Positions 20,453 through 30,545 of a stretch of 64,000 nucleotides of DNA are shown in pieces. Position 1 is the stretch's first letter, and every line of letters begins with the position of its first letter. The stretch covers positions 62,001 through 126,000 of the forward strand of contig JABCZO010000001.1 in assembly GCA_013289615.1 (NCBI GenBank), given 5' to 3'. The position numbers were made by a program, and so were the translations under genes. Under the pieces are notes generated by a model. The model was not told the origin of the DNA. It searched no databases and saw only the letters and a list, made by a program, of their open reading frames with translations. The stretch is from Gammaproteobacteria bacterium. Its GTDB lineage: Bacteria; Pseudomonadota; Gammaproteobacteria; Steroidobacterales; Steroidobacteraceae.

Positions 20453-20977
20453 ATGCAAGCATCGGTTTTTGTCGGCACCAGTCTCGACGGCTTCATCGCC
20501 CGCTCCAATGGCGCCTTCGATTTTCTGCCCACCGGTGGTGGTGAACCGCACGGCTACGAGGAGTTCATGGCCACGGTGGATGCCCTGGTGATCGGCCGCA
20601 ACACCTATGAGACGGTGCTCGGTCTGGACGCCTGGCCCTACGGCCCCAAACCCGTCGTCGTCCTCAGCACCCGCTCACTCGCGCCCGCGCCGGTCGAGGC
20701 GGTGGTCGAACGCATGTCGGGGCAGCCGGCCGACATCGTGTCGGTACTGGCCGCGCGAGGCATCCGGCATATCTACGTCGACGGTGGACGCACCATCCAG
20801 GCGTTCCTTCGCGCCGGGCTCATTCAGCGCCTCATCATCACGCGCGTACCGGTACTGATCGGCAGCGGCATCGCACTGTTCGGTGCCACCAGCGGCGACA
20901 TCGCCCTAAGGCACATCGCGACGCACCAGTACGCGAGCGGACTGGTCAAAAGCGAGTACCAGGTGATCGGCGCTTAG
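20453..20977 (+). CDS. Dihydrofolate reductase family (RibD C-terminal) protein
   Basis: 174 residues with the RibD-C/DHFR-like fold: VFVGTSLDGFIAR at the start, ALVIGRNTYETVLG, KPVVVLSTRSL, HIYVDGGRTIQAFLRAGLI and TRVPVLIGSGIALFG. A good ribosome site (GGGGAGA) precedes the ATG. These stand-alone proteins are NADPH-dependent reductases of unknown substrate and are not the housekeeping folA. The stop overlaps the stop of the convergent M61 gene by four bases. Confidence 0.92.
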   Translation: MQASVFVGTSLDGFIARSNGAFDFLPTGGGEPHGYEEFMATVDALVIGRNTYETVLGLDAWPYGPKPVVVLSTRSLAPAPVEAVVERMSGQPADIVSVLAARGIRHIYVDGGRTIQAFLRAGLIQRLIITRVPVLIGSGIALFGATSGDIALRHIATHQYASGLVKSEYQVIGA

Positions 20978-22896
20978 TTCGATGGTGCCTTGGGCGCGAT
21001 GATCTCATCCAGGCGATCGGTGGTTCCGGCAACCCGCGTCAGATGCGGATACATCGGGCCGCCGTGGTAGTCGAGCCTGACGGTCATGTAGCTGTCCAGG
21101 TTCTGCACCAGGATCTCGATCGGGGCCTTGCTGCCCTGAGCCGCCTTCAATTCCTCGTCAACGCGCTCGACGTCGAACTTGCGGCCATTGATCGCGAGCA
21201 GCTTCATGCCGGGTGCAAGCCCGGCGGTGAATGCCGGGCCGTTCCACAGCACATCCATCACCTTGCCCTCATTGTCCGGGCCGGTACTTACCACCAGGCC
21301 GAGCGAATAGCTCAGGTCGAGAAACTTGCGCGTCTTGCCGCGCGCCTTGAAATTCGCGCTCGGCTGATCGCTATAGCTGAGCGCCCAGCCCCCTCGCGTG
21401 AGGCCCCCGAGCGGCGCCGGCGCATCGTGACTGTCCAGTCGGCTGCGCAGGAATCCCGCCCAGTCATGCGGCTGCACCGCATTGAGCGCCTTCACGACAT
21501 CTTCGACGCTATAGGGCTTGACGACGAAGCTGCCATCGTCGATGCCGTAGAAGGCGCGCACGAAATCATCCAGCGATCGGCGCCCGCCCGACAGCTCCCG
21601 GATGGTGGTGTCGACATCCAGCCAGATCAGCTCGCCCTCATCGTAGAAGTCAACGCCGCGACGCCAACTGGCCCAGTCCATTGGAACGTAATACAGCAGC
21701 TGCGCCTCATCGGCGGTGTCCTGCAGGTTTCGCCACACACGGCCGGGCCGGCGATCCATGCCGGCGGCCATCTGCGCAAGCTGCTCGCGATACTGTTCGG
21801 CGGTGCAGATGCCGGAGCGTGCGGTCAGGACATTGCCCAGGTATTCGGTCAGGCCCTCGTATACCCACAGCAGCTCGTCACGCATCGGAACATTGAAATT
21901 CGGCGTTGCCAGTCCGGCGGGCCGGCGGAACTTGCCGTTCCAGGAATGCACATACTCGTGCGGCAGCAGACCCCCGCCCGCCAGGTAGGTGTCGGGGTCG
22001 GTGAAGAACTTTGCGTACAGGCGATCGTCGCTCGACTGCGAATGCTCGAGTCCAAAGTGGCCGGTGTTCTCCGACAGCGTGAACAGGAAGTCGTAGTGCT
22101 GATAGTGGTGCGCACCGAACAGCGCCTGGGCCTGCGTGACCAGATTGCGGTGTGCCTGCAGCTGCGGGTCGGTGAGCGTGAGATCGCTGGCGTGGTCGGC
22201 GACCAGATCAAGGTGCACCGGCACGGCGGCGCCGGGCGCCAGATCGATCCGGGCAAAGTACTGTCCGGTAATCAGCGGCGAATCCACCAGCTGCTCGAGC
22301 GACACCGCATCGAAGTCGATGCCGGCGTTGTTCGACGCGCTGCTCGACAGCGCCGTAGCAAAGCCCCACCCCGCCGGCAACTGCACCCGCGGGCGCACCG
22401 TGATATTGCGCACCGGGTAACCGGCCGGATAGAACAGCACCTGGTTCCATTCCAGGTCCTCGACCTGAGCGCTCGCCGAGACGCTCTGGCCAAAATCCCC
22501 GCCCGAACCCGGCGACAGCAGCTGAAATTCAAGCTGCAACGAGCTCACGCCCGCCGGCACCGTCAGGTGCAGCGCGAACATGTCGTCCAGATCACGCCGC
22601 CAATCCACGCGCGCGCCGCCATCGCCGGTAATGATCAGCCCGCTCACCTGTTTGAGGGTGCCGCTGGGCGAGTGCTCGCCGGGAATCCACTTCGGGTAAT
22701 AAAGGGTCAGTGCGCCGGCTTTCACCGGGATGCGCTCATGCACCCGGAAGATCTTTTGTGCCGGGTCGGTAAGGTCGACGCTGAGCGTCAGTTCGCCGGG
22801 ATATCGGTGCTCCGACTGCGGCGCTGAGAGCGCGGTGCGGCAGAATAACAGTGAGACAGAGGCGGAAACGGCGACGATTCGAAGCATAGGGCGCAT
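20974..22896 (-). CDS. M61 family metallopeptidase with PDZ domain
   Basis: About 640 residues with a signal peptide (MRPMLRIVAVSASVSLLFCRTALSA), so periplasmic or surface located. The zinc motif HEYVH is at about residue 300 (LLPHEYVHSWNGKF), with the third ligand Glu in WVYEGLTEYLG about 45 residues on. A PDZ domain follows (about 530-620; GPAFTAGLAPGMKLLAINGRKF). M61 glycyl aminopeptidases release N-terminal Gly or Ala. The start is probably one of the closely spaced ATGs (22896 or 22887). Confidence 0.92.
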   Translation of the reverse strand: MRPMLRIVAVSASVSLLFCRTALSAPQSEHRYPGELTLSVDLTDPAQKIFRVHERIPVKAGALTLYYPKWIPGEHSPSGTLKQVSGLIITGDGGARVDWRRDLDDMFALHLTVPAGVSSLQLEFQLLSPGSGGDFGQSVSASAQVEDLEWNQVLFYPAGYPVRNITVRPRVQLPAGWGFATALSSSASNNAGIDFDAVSLEQLVDSPLITGQYFARIDLAPGAAVPVHLDLVADHASDLTLTDPQLQAHRNLVTQAQALFGAHHYQHYDFLFTLSENTGHFGLEHSQSSDDRLYAKFFTDPDTYLAGGGLLPHEYVHSWNGKFRRPAGLATPNFNVPMRDELLWVYEGLTEYLGNVLTARSGICTAEQYREQLAQMAAGMDRRPGRVWRNLQDTADEAQLLYYVPMDWASWRRGVDFYDEGELIWLDVDTTIRELSGGRRSLDDFVRAFYGIDDGSFVVKPYSVEDVVKALNAVQPHDWAGFLRSRLDSHDAPAPLGGLTRGGWALSYSDQPSANFKARGKTRKFLDLSYSLGLVVSTGPDNEGKVMDVLWNGPAFTAGLAPGMKLLAINGRKFDVERVDEELKAAQGSKAPIEILVQNLDSYMTVRLDYHGGPMYPHLTRVAGTTDRLDEIIAPKAPSN

Positions 22897-23066
22897 GCTG
22901 CAGATCCTGTTGGTCACACATCGTTGGATACCGATACTCTAGCATCACTGGCTGCCCGCACCGTCGCTGTTCAGGCCGACCAACGGTGCTGCAGTGGGAT
23001 CAACTGCTGTGACACGAACTTTCCGCTCACCTGACAGAATCAACTCGTATCGCTGACAGGCTTTTG

Positions 23067-24269
23067 ATGTCCCAAGAATTCTCCAAGCCGGCAGCCGCCC
23101 GGATTGTTGATCGCAGCGACTGGATACGCATCTGGGTACTGGTGCTGGCAGGTATCGCCGCGGCGATGCAGATCGGGAAGGTACCGGCAGCGTTAGCGCT
23201 GCTACGTGCGGACTTCAGCATGGGGTTGGTGGCCTCGGCCTGGATCCTGTCGATGTTCAGCGCCGTTGGTGCTTTGTTCGGCTGCCTTGCCGGCGTTCTG
23301 GCGGACCGATTCGGGTCGCGCCAGGTGACGGTCGCGAGCCTGCTGCTGATGGCGCTGGCATCGGCAATCGGAAGCCGCGCGCACAGCGCACCGCTGTTGC
23401 TGCTCAGTCGCGCGGTCGAGGGCGCAGGCTTCGTGGTGACGGTGGTTGCCATTCCAAGCCTGCTGATTGCCGCGGCGGTGGACCGTGATCGACGGATCGT
23501 GCCGTCGTTGTGGGGCACTTATATGCCGGTGGGCATGGCAGTGGCGCTGGCCGTCACGCCACTGGTGGTGGCCACTTCCGGCTGGCGGCCATGGTGGCAA
23601 GTCAATGCGGCGCTGCTGACCGGACTGGCGCTGGCCGTGGCGTGGTCGAACTCGCGCACCCGCCGGCTGCGCCCATTACCCGCGGCGCCATTCGCCGGCA
23701 GCTTGCGAATCCTGCTGCGACAGCCGGCCGCTTTGCTGCTGGCGCTGATCTTTGCCTGCTATACCTTCCAGTTCCTGTCGGTACTGGGCTTTTTGCCTAC
23801 CATTCTGCAGGAGCGTGGAAGCTCGGTCAGGCTGGCCGGGGCACTTACCGCCCTGGCCGTGCTCGCCAACGCGCTCGGCAACCTGAGCGCCGGCTGGCTA
23901 TTTACGCGCGGTGCAGCGCCGCGATGGCTGATCTGTACCGGCATCATCGGCATGGCGGCGGCCGAACTGGTCGTGTTCTCGCCTCGCTACTCCTGGTCGC
24001 TGCAGTATCTGGCGACGGTCGCATTCTCGAGTATCGCCGGACTGGTGCCGGCATCGATTTTCACTGCCATACCGGATGTCGCGCCCGCCGCCGCGCGCTC
24101 GACGATGATGGGCATCGCCGTACAGGCCTCGCACGTCGGGCAGCTGGTGGGTCCGCCGACTGTTGCCGCCGTCGCGGCCGCGGCCGGGGGCTGGTCGGCC
24201 TCGCCGCTGGTGCTGGTGCCGGTCGCGGCGATCGGATTGACGGCCGCCTGGTCAATGCGCTCACGATAG
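23067..24269 (+). CDS. MFS transporter
   Basis: 400 residues with about 12 hydrophobic segments. The cytoplasmic loop GVLADRFGSRQ after the second helix is the MFS signature. The helix 4-5 region (LSRAVEGAGFVVTVVAIPSLL) resembles CynX/NimT-type or drug-type permeases. The gene begins at ATG 23067. The stretch between it and the divergent M61 gene (about 170 bases) should carry both promoters. It lies 83 bases before the BHMT-like gene on the same strand and may be its partner. The substrate is unknown. Confidence 0.88.
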   Translation: MSQEFSKPAAARIVDRSDWIRIWVLVLAGIAAAMQIGKVPAALALLRADFSMGLVASAWILSMFSAVGALFGCLAGVLADRFGSRQVTVASLLLMALASAIGSRAHSAPLLLLSRAVEGAGFVVTVVAIPSLLIAAAVDRDRRIVPSLWGTYMPVGMAVALAVTPLVVATSGWRPWWQVNAALLTGLALAVAWSNSRTRRLRPLPAAPFAGSLRILLRQPAALLLALIFACYTFQFLSVLGFLPTILQERGSSVRLAGALTALAVLANALGNLSAGWLFTRGAAPRWLICTGIIGMAAAELVVFSPRYSWSLQYLATVAFSSIAGLVPASIFTAIPDVAPAAARSTMMGIAVQASHVGQLVGPPTVAAVAAAAGGWSASPLVLVPVAAIGLTAAWSMRSR

Positions 24270-24352
24270 CCTCGAGCGCTGAGCGCAGCCGCAATCTGCC
24301 ACAATGCCGCCGCGGCCCTGGCGGCCAACGAACTCTAGCGACGGAGACGACC

Positions 24353-25429
24353 ATGGCGAGTATCGACCGGAAGAAGACCGCAGCCTCGCGCCGACCCTTG
24401 AGCCGCGACTTACTGGGCCGGCTCAAGCGTGGTGCCGTGATCTGCGCCGAGGGCTATGTTTTTGAACTCGAGCGCCGCGGCTACCTGCAGGCAGGTGCGT
24501 TCGTGCCCGAGGTGCTCACCGAACACCCGGAAGTGGTCGAGCAGTTGCACATGGATTTCGTGCACGCCGGCTCGGACGTCACTCAGGCCCTGACCTACTA
24601 CGTGCATCGGGAAAAATTGCGGGTCATCGGCCGGGAGAAGGATCTGCTGAAGATGAACCGCAAGGCGCTGGCGATCGCCCACAAGGTGGCGCGCAAGACC
24701 GGCACACTGTTTGCCGGCGATATCTGCAATACCAACATCTACGACCCCGCCGACCGCAAGGCGCTGCGCGAAGTGGCCAGGATTTTCGAGGAACAGGTCG
24801 GATGGGCCGCGGATGCCGGCGTCGATTACATCGTCGCTGAAACCTTCTCCTGGGGCGCTGAGGCTTTGATGGCGCTGGACGCGATCAGGAAGTACTCGAA
24901 AGTTCCCGCGGTCGTCACCATGGCGCAGCATCGGGAGGAAACCACGCGCGAGGGCTGGAGCATGGCCGAGACCTGCCAGCGCCTGGAGGCGGCCGGCGCC
25001 GACGTCGTGGGCCTGAACTGTCATCGCGGACCCGATACCATCATGCCGGCGCTCAAACAGATTCGCGCTGCGGTCAAATGTTACGTGGCCGCGCTGCCGG
25101 TGCCCTATCGCACCACCCCTGCGCAGCCCTCCTTCATGTCACTGACCGATCCGTGCTGCGGCAATGCACGGGCTTTTCCGGTGGGCCTGGATCCTTTCGT
25201 CTGCACGCGCGCACAGATGTACGACTTCGGCAAGACTGCCTACGCGATGGGCATACGCTACCTGGGCATCTGCTGCGGCGCCGGTCCGCACCACATCCGC
25301 GCGCTGGCCGAGGGACTCGGCCGCCATCCGGCGGCGAGCAAATATTCTGCCGACATGTCCAAGCATGCCTTTTTCGGCACCAACAAGCGGATCAGGAGCG
25401 TGCAGCGCGAGTATCGCGACAAGCTCTAG
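24353..25429 (+). CDS. Betaine-homocysteine S-methyltransferase-like protein
   Basis: 358 residues forming a homocysteine S-methyltransferase barrel. The zinc ligands are visible as Cys in VGLNCHRGP (about 220) and the Cys-Cys pair in GICCGAGPHHI (about 305). The N-terminal GAVICAEGYVFELERRGYLQAG and the ..DYIVAETFSW block match BHMT-type enzymes more than MetH modules. The reaction would be methyl transfer from glycine betaine (or a similar donor) to homocysteine, giving methionine and dimethylglycine. ATG at 24353 follows a GGAGA ribosome site. It lies between an MFS gene and a PLP dehydratase-like gene. Glycine betaine could come from the phosphonate operon at 32-38 kb, which is inference. 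Confidence 0.88.
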   Translation: MASIDRKKTAASRRPLSRDLLGRLKRGAVICAEGYVFELERRGYLQAGAFVPEVLTEHPEVVEQLHMDFVHAGSDVTQALTYYVHREKLRVIGREKDLLKMNRKALAIAHKVARKTGTLFAGDICNTNIYDPADRKALREVARIFEEQVGWAADAGVDYIVAETFSWGAEALMALDAIRKYSKVPAVVTMAQHREETTREGWSMAETCQRLEAAGADVVGLNCHRGPDTIMPALKQIRAAVKCYVAALPVPYRTTPAQPSFMSLTDPCCGNARAFPVGLDPFVCTRAQMYDFGKTAYAMGIRYLGICCGAGPHHIRALAEGLGRHPAASKYSADMSKHAFFGTNKRIRSVQREYRDKL

Positions 25430-25494
25430 AACTCGATGGCGCGCCCGTTACCCCCGCCATCGCCGCCCTCGGCACTCAAACGCAGGAACAGCGC

Positions 25495-26484
25495 ATGAGC
25501 GCATCGGTACTGGCCATCGGCCTAGACGAAATCGAGCAGGCGGCCCAATTCATTCACCGCACCGTCTCGCCGACCCCGCAGTATCCATGGCCGAAGCTGC
25601 GCGCGCGCGCCGGCTGCACCGTGTGGGTCAAGCACGAGAACCATACACCGACCGGTGCATTCAAGGTGCGCGGCGGCCTGCTCTACCTGGACCGATTGCT
25701 GCACGCGATGCCCGAGGTCCGGGGCATCGTCTCCGCCACGCGGGGAAATCACGGTCAGTCGATCTCCTTTGCGGCAGCGCGCGCCGGTGTCGCCGCGACC
25801 ATTTACGTGCCGCGTGGCAACTCGCCCGACCAGAACTCAGCCATGGCCGCATTCGGCGCGACCGTGATCGAGTTCGGGAAAGACTTTGACGAGGCCAAAC
25901 ATGAGGCGCAGCGCGCCGCCGCGGCGCAGTCACTGCACCTGGTACCCTCGTTTCACCGCGATCTTGTGGTCGGAGTCGCCAGCTATGGGCTCGAGCTGTT
26001 TCGTGCCGCGCCGGTACTCGATACGGTCTACGTCGGGGTCGGCATGGGCTCGGGAATCTGTAGCCTGATCACGGTCCGCGATCTGCTCGGCCTGAGGACG
26101 CAAATCGTCGGCGTCGGGGCGGTCGGCGCCCCGGCGACCTGCAGGTCCTTCGCCGCCGGGCGCGTGCTTACCACCCCTTCTGCGCACACTTTTGCGGATG
26201 GTATCGCCACGCGTGAACCCAACGCCGATGCGATCGAGGTCATCTGCGCCGGTGCCGCGCGCTTCGTCGAGGTCAGCGACGATGCGATAGCCGAGGCGAT
26301 GCGCATCTATTTCGACGACACGCATCAGATCGCCGAGGGTGCCGGAGCGGCACCTCTGGCCGCGCTGCTGCTGGAGCGTCAGCGGATGGCCAATAAGAAC
26401 GTGGCGGTCATTCTCAGCGGCGGCAATATAGAACGCGCGCGGCTGCTGCAGGTGCTGGGCGGGCGCACGCCGGCGCCGCCCTGA
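25495..26484 (+). CDS. Threonine/serine dehydratase-like PLP enzyme
   Basis: 329 residues, fold type II. The PLP lysine is in HTPTGAFKVRGG (about 60), the Gly-rich loop in VGMGSG (about 180), and the cofactor-nitrogen contact region in LSGGNIE near the C-terminus. There is no C-terminal ACT domain, so it is of the short, catabolic-type size, similar to serine/threonine dehydratases and to EutB of hydroxyectoine use. It follows the BHMT-like gene by 65 bases and is likely co-transcribed. Exact substrate unknown. Confidence 0.88.
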   Translation: MSASVLAIGLDEIEQAAQFIHRTVSPTPQYPWPKLRARAGCTVWVKHENHTPTGAFKVRGGLLYLDRLLHAMPEVRGIVSATRGNHGQSISFAAARAGVAATIYVPRGNSPDQNSAMAAFGATVIEFGKDFDEAKHEAQRAAAAQSLHLVPSFHRDLVVGVASYGLELFRAAPVLDTVYVGVGMGSGICSLITVRDLLGLRTQIVGVGAVGAPATCRSFAAGRVLTTPSAHTFADGIATREPNADAIEVICAGAARFVEVSDDAIAEAMRIYFDDTHQIAEGAGAAPLAALLLERQRMANKNVAVILSGGNIERARLLQVLGGRTPAPP

Positions 26485-26496
26485 GATCGGCGCCGG

Positions 26497-27198
26497 CTAA
26501 GACAGCAGCAACTTCGACAATCCTGCCAGCGCCACGACGGCAAACAGGACCTTTAGCCCCCAACCGAATGCCTGCTGTGCCTTTTCGTTGTCGGGTGTAT
26601 CGAAGAGGACATATGGATTGATCCTTCGGATCAGTGCAAACAGCCCCCAGAACGCCCCGATGCTGATCGCGACCCACATATTCATCGACCTGAGCGGCTC
26701 GGGAACTCGCGGATCCAACATCAGCAGCAACATACCCATGGAAATGCCAAACCCGATCAGCGGCAATGCCAGGTACCTGCCGTGAAAGATGAAGTTGAGG
26801 TTCGCACCTTCGCGCAGCATGATCTGGATCTCATGCAGGATCGACATCGCCGTTTCGCGCGCATTCTGTCCTTCCACCGTCAGTTGGATCGTGGACCAGC
26901 GCTCGCGGACTCCGAAGCTGATCTTCAGCGTCGTTAACCTGTCGTGATAGCGTCGATACGTGAGCACCAGGCGCCTGATGTCATTGTAGAACTGGTGACG
27001 CCCATGTTCATGAATTGAACGTGATGTCTCGGTGCCGAGAGAATCTACCGATTCGATTTGATAGTCTTCCTGGACAGTGTCCAGCGGGATCTGGTTGATC
27101 GCCGCTGCCTTTTCAAACATGTATTTCTCCAGCCGCTCAACCGCCTGCTTCGAAAGCGAGCCCGATCTGACTGGGGCCTCAATGCTGTACTTTGACAT
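26497..27198 (-). CDS. Unrecognised membrane protein
   Basis: 233 residues from the ATG at 27198. A soluble N-terminal half (about 1-145) is rich in charged residues. Three hydrophobic stretches follow: LPLIGFGISMGMLLLML, MNMWVAISIGAFWGLFAL and LKVLFAVVALAGLSKLLL. I do not recognise the family. The gene is convergent with the dehydratase gene and divergent from the TonB receptor. Confidence 0.7.
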   Translation of the reverse strand: MSKYSIEAPVRSGSLSKQAVERLEKYMFEKAAAINQIPLDTVQEDYQIESVDSLGTETSRSIHEHGRHQFYNDIRRLVLTYRRYHDRLTTLKISFGVRERWSTIQLTVEGQNARETAMSILHEIQIMLREGANLNFIFHGRYLALPLIGFGISMGMLLLMLDPRVPEPLRSMNMWVAISIGAFWGLFALIRRINPYVLFDTPDNEKAQQAFGWGLKVLFAVVALAGLSKLLLS

Positions 27199-27745
27199 CA
27201 CGTGCGCTCTTTTAAGGGGTCATCCGCTGCGAAGTACAACACCGAGCGAAGCGGCTCCCCACTCATCCAGGGGTCTTGCGCCAGGCGAGCCGGCTGGGCC
27301 GAGGGTAAATGGGGGCGAAAGCGGCTCGGCGCACCGTACTAGATACCGGATGTAAAGGAAAATGGTCGTGTCGGTAGCGGGCATCGGCGCGCGCGAGGCC
27401 GCCCGCGTGAGCAACAATCGCGCGTCTTAGCGGCACGCGAGCGATATCGCCCAGCTATGCACCCGGGCCGCGCACCGCCGAGCATCAACGCCAGCGCCCG
27501 GATTGTCACTAACGTGCAACTTTCGCCATTTAGCATCTGCTCCGGTACATGGTCTTGTTGTAAAAACATTAACGACGCGTGAGCACGTCGCAGCAACTGC
27601 GAGCGTGGTCGCGTTTGCTTTGTCTGACTCATCAGGGCGCAAACCTCAGCAAACCTGTGCCGACACGGGGCGCCCCGCCGGTGAATTTTTTGGCCTCCAA
27701 GACTGTTGGTTTTGCGCTTCACAAATCGATCTCAGGGAGAGCTTC
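27199..27745. other. Long intergenic region upstream of the TonB-dependent receptor gene
   Basis: 547 bases with no convincing gene. It must contain the promoters for the membrane protein (minus) and the receptor (plus). I looked for a cobalamin-type leader element before the receptor and saw none. An AT-rich patch around 27535-27570 is the likeliest promoter area. Confidence 0.4.
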
Positions 27746-30436
27746 TTGAAGACAAATCAAAAAGTGACCGCCGCAATCGTGGCAGCGCTGGGCATGCATG
27801 CCGGTGCATCCTACGCCGCTGGCGATACAGAAGTATCAGCGTCTACCAGCCTGGAAGAGGTCATCGTCACGGCGCAGCGGCGCAGCGAATCGATCCAGGA
27901 CGTGCCTATCACGATCCAGGCGATCACGGGCGACACACTGGATCAGCTGAGCGTGACAACCTTGGATGACGTCATCAAGTATCTGCCGAATGTGGCCTTC
28001 GGCACCAACGGCCCGGGTCAAGGCGATATCTTCATCCGCGGCTTGAGTCCCGGCACGGTGGGGGGCCAGTCAACCGCGACCTTTGCCCCGTTCCCGAATG
28101 TCGCGGTGTACCTGGATGACCAGTCGATGCAGTTCCCGTCGCGCAACCTCGATGTCTACATGGTCGACATGGAGCGCATCGAGGTGCTCGAGGGCCCCCA
28201 GGGCACGCTGTTCGGCGGCGGCGCCGAGGCGGGCGCGATCCGCTATATCACCAACAAGCCGAAACTCGACGTGACCGAGGGTAACCTCGAGGGCACCTAT
28301 GGCTGGACCGCCGGTGGCGACCCGAACCCGAGCGTCAACGGAACCCTCAATCTGCCGCTGCTGCAGGACACCCTGGCCCTGCGCGCAGTGATCTACGACG
28401 ACCGGCGCGGCGGCTACATCGACAACGTACCGAGCACCTTCACGCGCAGCAACAACGATGCCGGTAACTACTACGCCGGCATCAAGCCCGGCGCCAACGG
28501 TCTTTGTCCGAACGGCCTGGGAACGACTTCGGGCTTCTGCGTGCCGGCGAACAACACTGTCGGCAACAACTACATGATCGCGCACGACGCATCGAACCCC
28601 GTCACCTATGGCGGAGCGCGCGCGTCGCTGCTGTGGAAAATCAACGACGACTGGAATGCTCTAATCTCGCAGAGCTTCCAGAATATGGAAGCGGACGGCG
28701 AATTTACGCAGTACCCGGTCGGTTCCGACGGCCAGAAGCTCGGGCCCTGGCAGGTTACGGCGTTTGTCCCGGCGTACGACAAGGATCGGTACGAAAACAC
28801 CTCTTGGACGCTCAACGGCAAGCTCGGCGACCTGAAGGCCGTCTATACCGGCGGCTACCTCGATCGTCACATCGACCAGACCAACGACTATTCGAACTAC
28901 ACGCGCAGCGCAGAAGGCTTCTACTACAGCTGCAGCGGTGGTCCGGGCGGCGGCGGCTTTGGAGCGGGCGGCAGCCCCGGTGCACCAGCAGGTGGAACGC
29001 CTCCGATCTGCTACTCGCCGATCACTTCCTGGCGCGACCAGGTAACCACGACCCACCAGAGCCACGAACTGCGCGTCAGCACGCCGGATGAATGGCGTGC
29101 CCGGGGAATCCTCGGCGCCTTCTACGAGGATTTCGAAATCGCCGACAACATGAATTTCCTCTACAAGACCATTCCGTCGTGCACACCTGAGAACCTCGCC
29201 GCCGCGATTGCCGGCGGCTACCCCTGTGTCGCCAACGTCGGCCCGTTGCCTGGAACCACCGCCTCCGACCCCAGCGTGCGCAACGACAATACCGCCTACG
29301 GCGAGGACGTCCATCGCGGCTACAAGCAGACAGCGTTCTTCACCTCGATCGACTTTGACCTGATCCCTAAGGTGCTGACAATCACCGGCGGCACCCGCTT
29401 CTACCACTACACCGAATTCGAGGTGGGATCGAAGTACACGACGGGCACGGCTTGCACGGACGTGCCGAACGGCTGCTACGCCGGCGTGACCAGCATCGAT
29501 GGGGAGCATGAACACAAGGGCTACCACGGCTTCAGGAGCCGCGGCAACCTGACCTGGCACATCACACCCGACATCCTGGCGTACTACACCTTTTCGCAGG
29601 GCTTTCGTCCGGGCGGGTTCAACCGTACCATCGCCAACAAGGCGGACGACACCAACGGCGTGCCGCAGTACTCCTCACCGCTGGGCTATGCGCCGGACTC
29701 ACTCACCAACAATGAGATCGGCATTAAGAGCGAATGGCTCGATCGACGCCTGCAGGTGGACGTGTCGGCCTACCGCATGAACTGGAACAACGTGCAATTC
29801 ATCCTGTTCGACCCGACCATCCTCGGTAACACAACGTTCGTGGTTAACGGTCCGGACTATCGGATCGATGGCGTCGAGCTGCAGCTGGTGGCAAGAATTA
29901 CTGACGGACTGACAGTGCAAGGATCAAGCTCCTGGAACAGTCCTAGCCAGACCTCGGCTCCATGCCTGCTCGACAACTACCCGACCTCGCCGAATCTCGG
30001 CAACTGCATCACCGAGGTCAAGGGGGCCGCGTTCCCAAATCCGTTCGGTGCAGCAGGCGGTCGACCGGCCTTTTCGCCGGCGGTGGAGTTCAACCTGCGA
30101 GCGCGCTATGACTGGGCCATTGGCAGCTACAAGACATTCGTGATGGCCGGCGCCAGCCACATCGGCGACATGCAGAACCAGCCGGCCAGCTACCTGTTCG
30201 GCGACATTCCGTCGGAGGCGGTCCCGACCACCACGCACCTGCGCTACGATCAGCCCGGCTACACGGTGTACGATGCCTCGCTCGGCGTGGCCAAGGACAA
30301 CTGGACTGCGACGCTCTACGGCCAGAACCTCGGCAATAGCGACGCCAGTGTGTTCACGTCCTCGGCGCAGTTTATCAAGTCGGAAGTGCCGCTGCGGCCG
30401 CGGGTGGTGGCCATCAAGATCGGCTACAAATTCTAG
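27746..30436 (+). CDS. TonB-dependent outer-membrane receptor
   Basis: 896 residues from a TTG start with a good ribosome site (GGGAGA, spacing 7). It has a signal peptide (AAIVAALGMHAGASYAAG) and a TonB-box-like stretch (LEEVIVTAQRR). The plug domain (about 50-160; DVPITIQAITGDTL, ERIEVLEGPQGTLFGGGAEAGAIRYITNKP) leads into the 22-strand barrel, ending with an aromatic C-terminus (VAIKIGYKF). A Gly-rich insertion lies in an outer loop near residue 400. It belongs to the large group used for carbohydrates, peptides or other organics rather than classic siderophores, judged from similarity alone. A terminator hairpin follows the stop, then the sulfotransferase gene. Confidence 0.93.
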   Translation: MKTNQKVTAAIVAALGMHAGASYAAGDTEVSASTSLEEVIVTAQRRSESIQDVPITIQAITGDTLDQLSVTTLDDVIKYLPNVAFGTNGPGQGDIFIRGLSPGTVGGQSTATFAPFPNVAVYLDDQSMQFPSRNLDVYMVDMERIEVLEGPQGTLFGGGAEAGAIRYITNKPKLDVTEGNLEGTYGWTAGGDPNPSVNGTLNLPLLQDTLALRAVIYDDRRGGYIDNVPSTFTRSNNDAGNYYAGIKPGANGLCPNGLGTTSGFCVPANNTVGNNYMIAHDASNPVTYGGARASLLWKINDDWNALISQSFQNMEADGEFTQYPVGSDGQKLGPWQVTAFVPAYDKDRYENTSWTLNGKLGDLKAVYTGGYLDRHIDQTNDYSNYTRSAEGFYYSCSGGPGGGGFGAGGSPGAPAGGTPPICYSPITSWRDQVTTTHQSHELRVSTPDEWRARGILGAFYEDFEIADNMNFLYKTIPSCTPENLAAAIAGGYPCVANVGPLPGTTASDPSVRNDNTAYGEDVHRGYKQTAFFTSIDFDLIPKVLTITGGTRFYHYTEFEVGSKYTTGTACTDVPNGCYAGVTSIDGEHEHKGYHGFRSRGNLTWHITPDILAYYTFSQGFRPGGFNRTIANKADDTNGVPQYSSPLGYAPDSLTNNEIGIKSEWLDRRLQVDVSAYRMNWNNVQFILFDPTILGNTTFVVNGPDYRIDGVELQLVARITDGLTVQGSSSWNSPSQTSAPCLLDNYPTSPNLGNCITEVKGAAFPNPFGAAGGRPAFSPAVEFNLRARYDWAIGSYKTFVMAGASHIGDMQNQPASYLFGDIPSEAVPTTTHLRYDQPGYTVYDASLGVAKDNWTATLYGQNLGNSDASVFTSSAQFIKSEVPLRPRVVAIKIGYKF

Positions 30437-30503
30437 CTGCTGCCCAATCAGCGCGGCAGGCTCCGGCCAGTTGCGGCGGACTCAGCCGGTTGCCGTAGAA
30501 TCC

Positions 30504-30527
30504 AAGGCGGGCAGTGACGCCCGCCTT
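30504..30527 (+). terminator. Hairpin terminator after the TonB receptor gene
   Basis: A perfect 9-bp stem (AAGGCGGGC / GCCCGCCTT) with a 6-base loop, followed by only one further T. It sits between the receptor stop (30436) and the sulfotransferase start (30546). Confidence 0.6.
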
Positions 30528-30545
30528 TGCCATTCTTCGACGCGC

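Noticed and set aside
21043-22827. 594-codon plus-strand frame opposite the M61 peptidase gene
   Set aside because: Same codon-bias effect; composition is typical of a shadow and the minus strand encodes a complete peptidase.
27199-27745. Cobalamin riboswitch before the TonB receptor
   Set aside because: No B12-box-like sequence or supporting helices could be found by eye.
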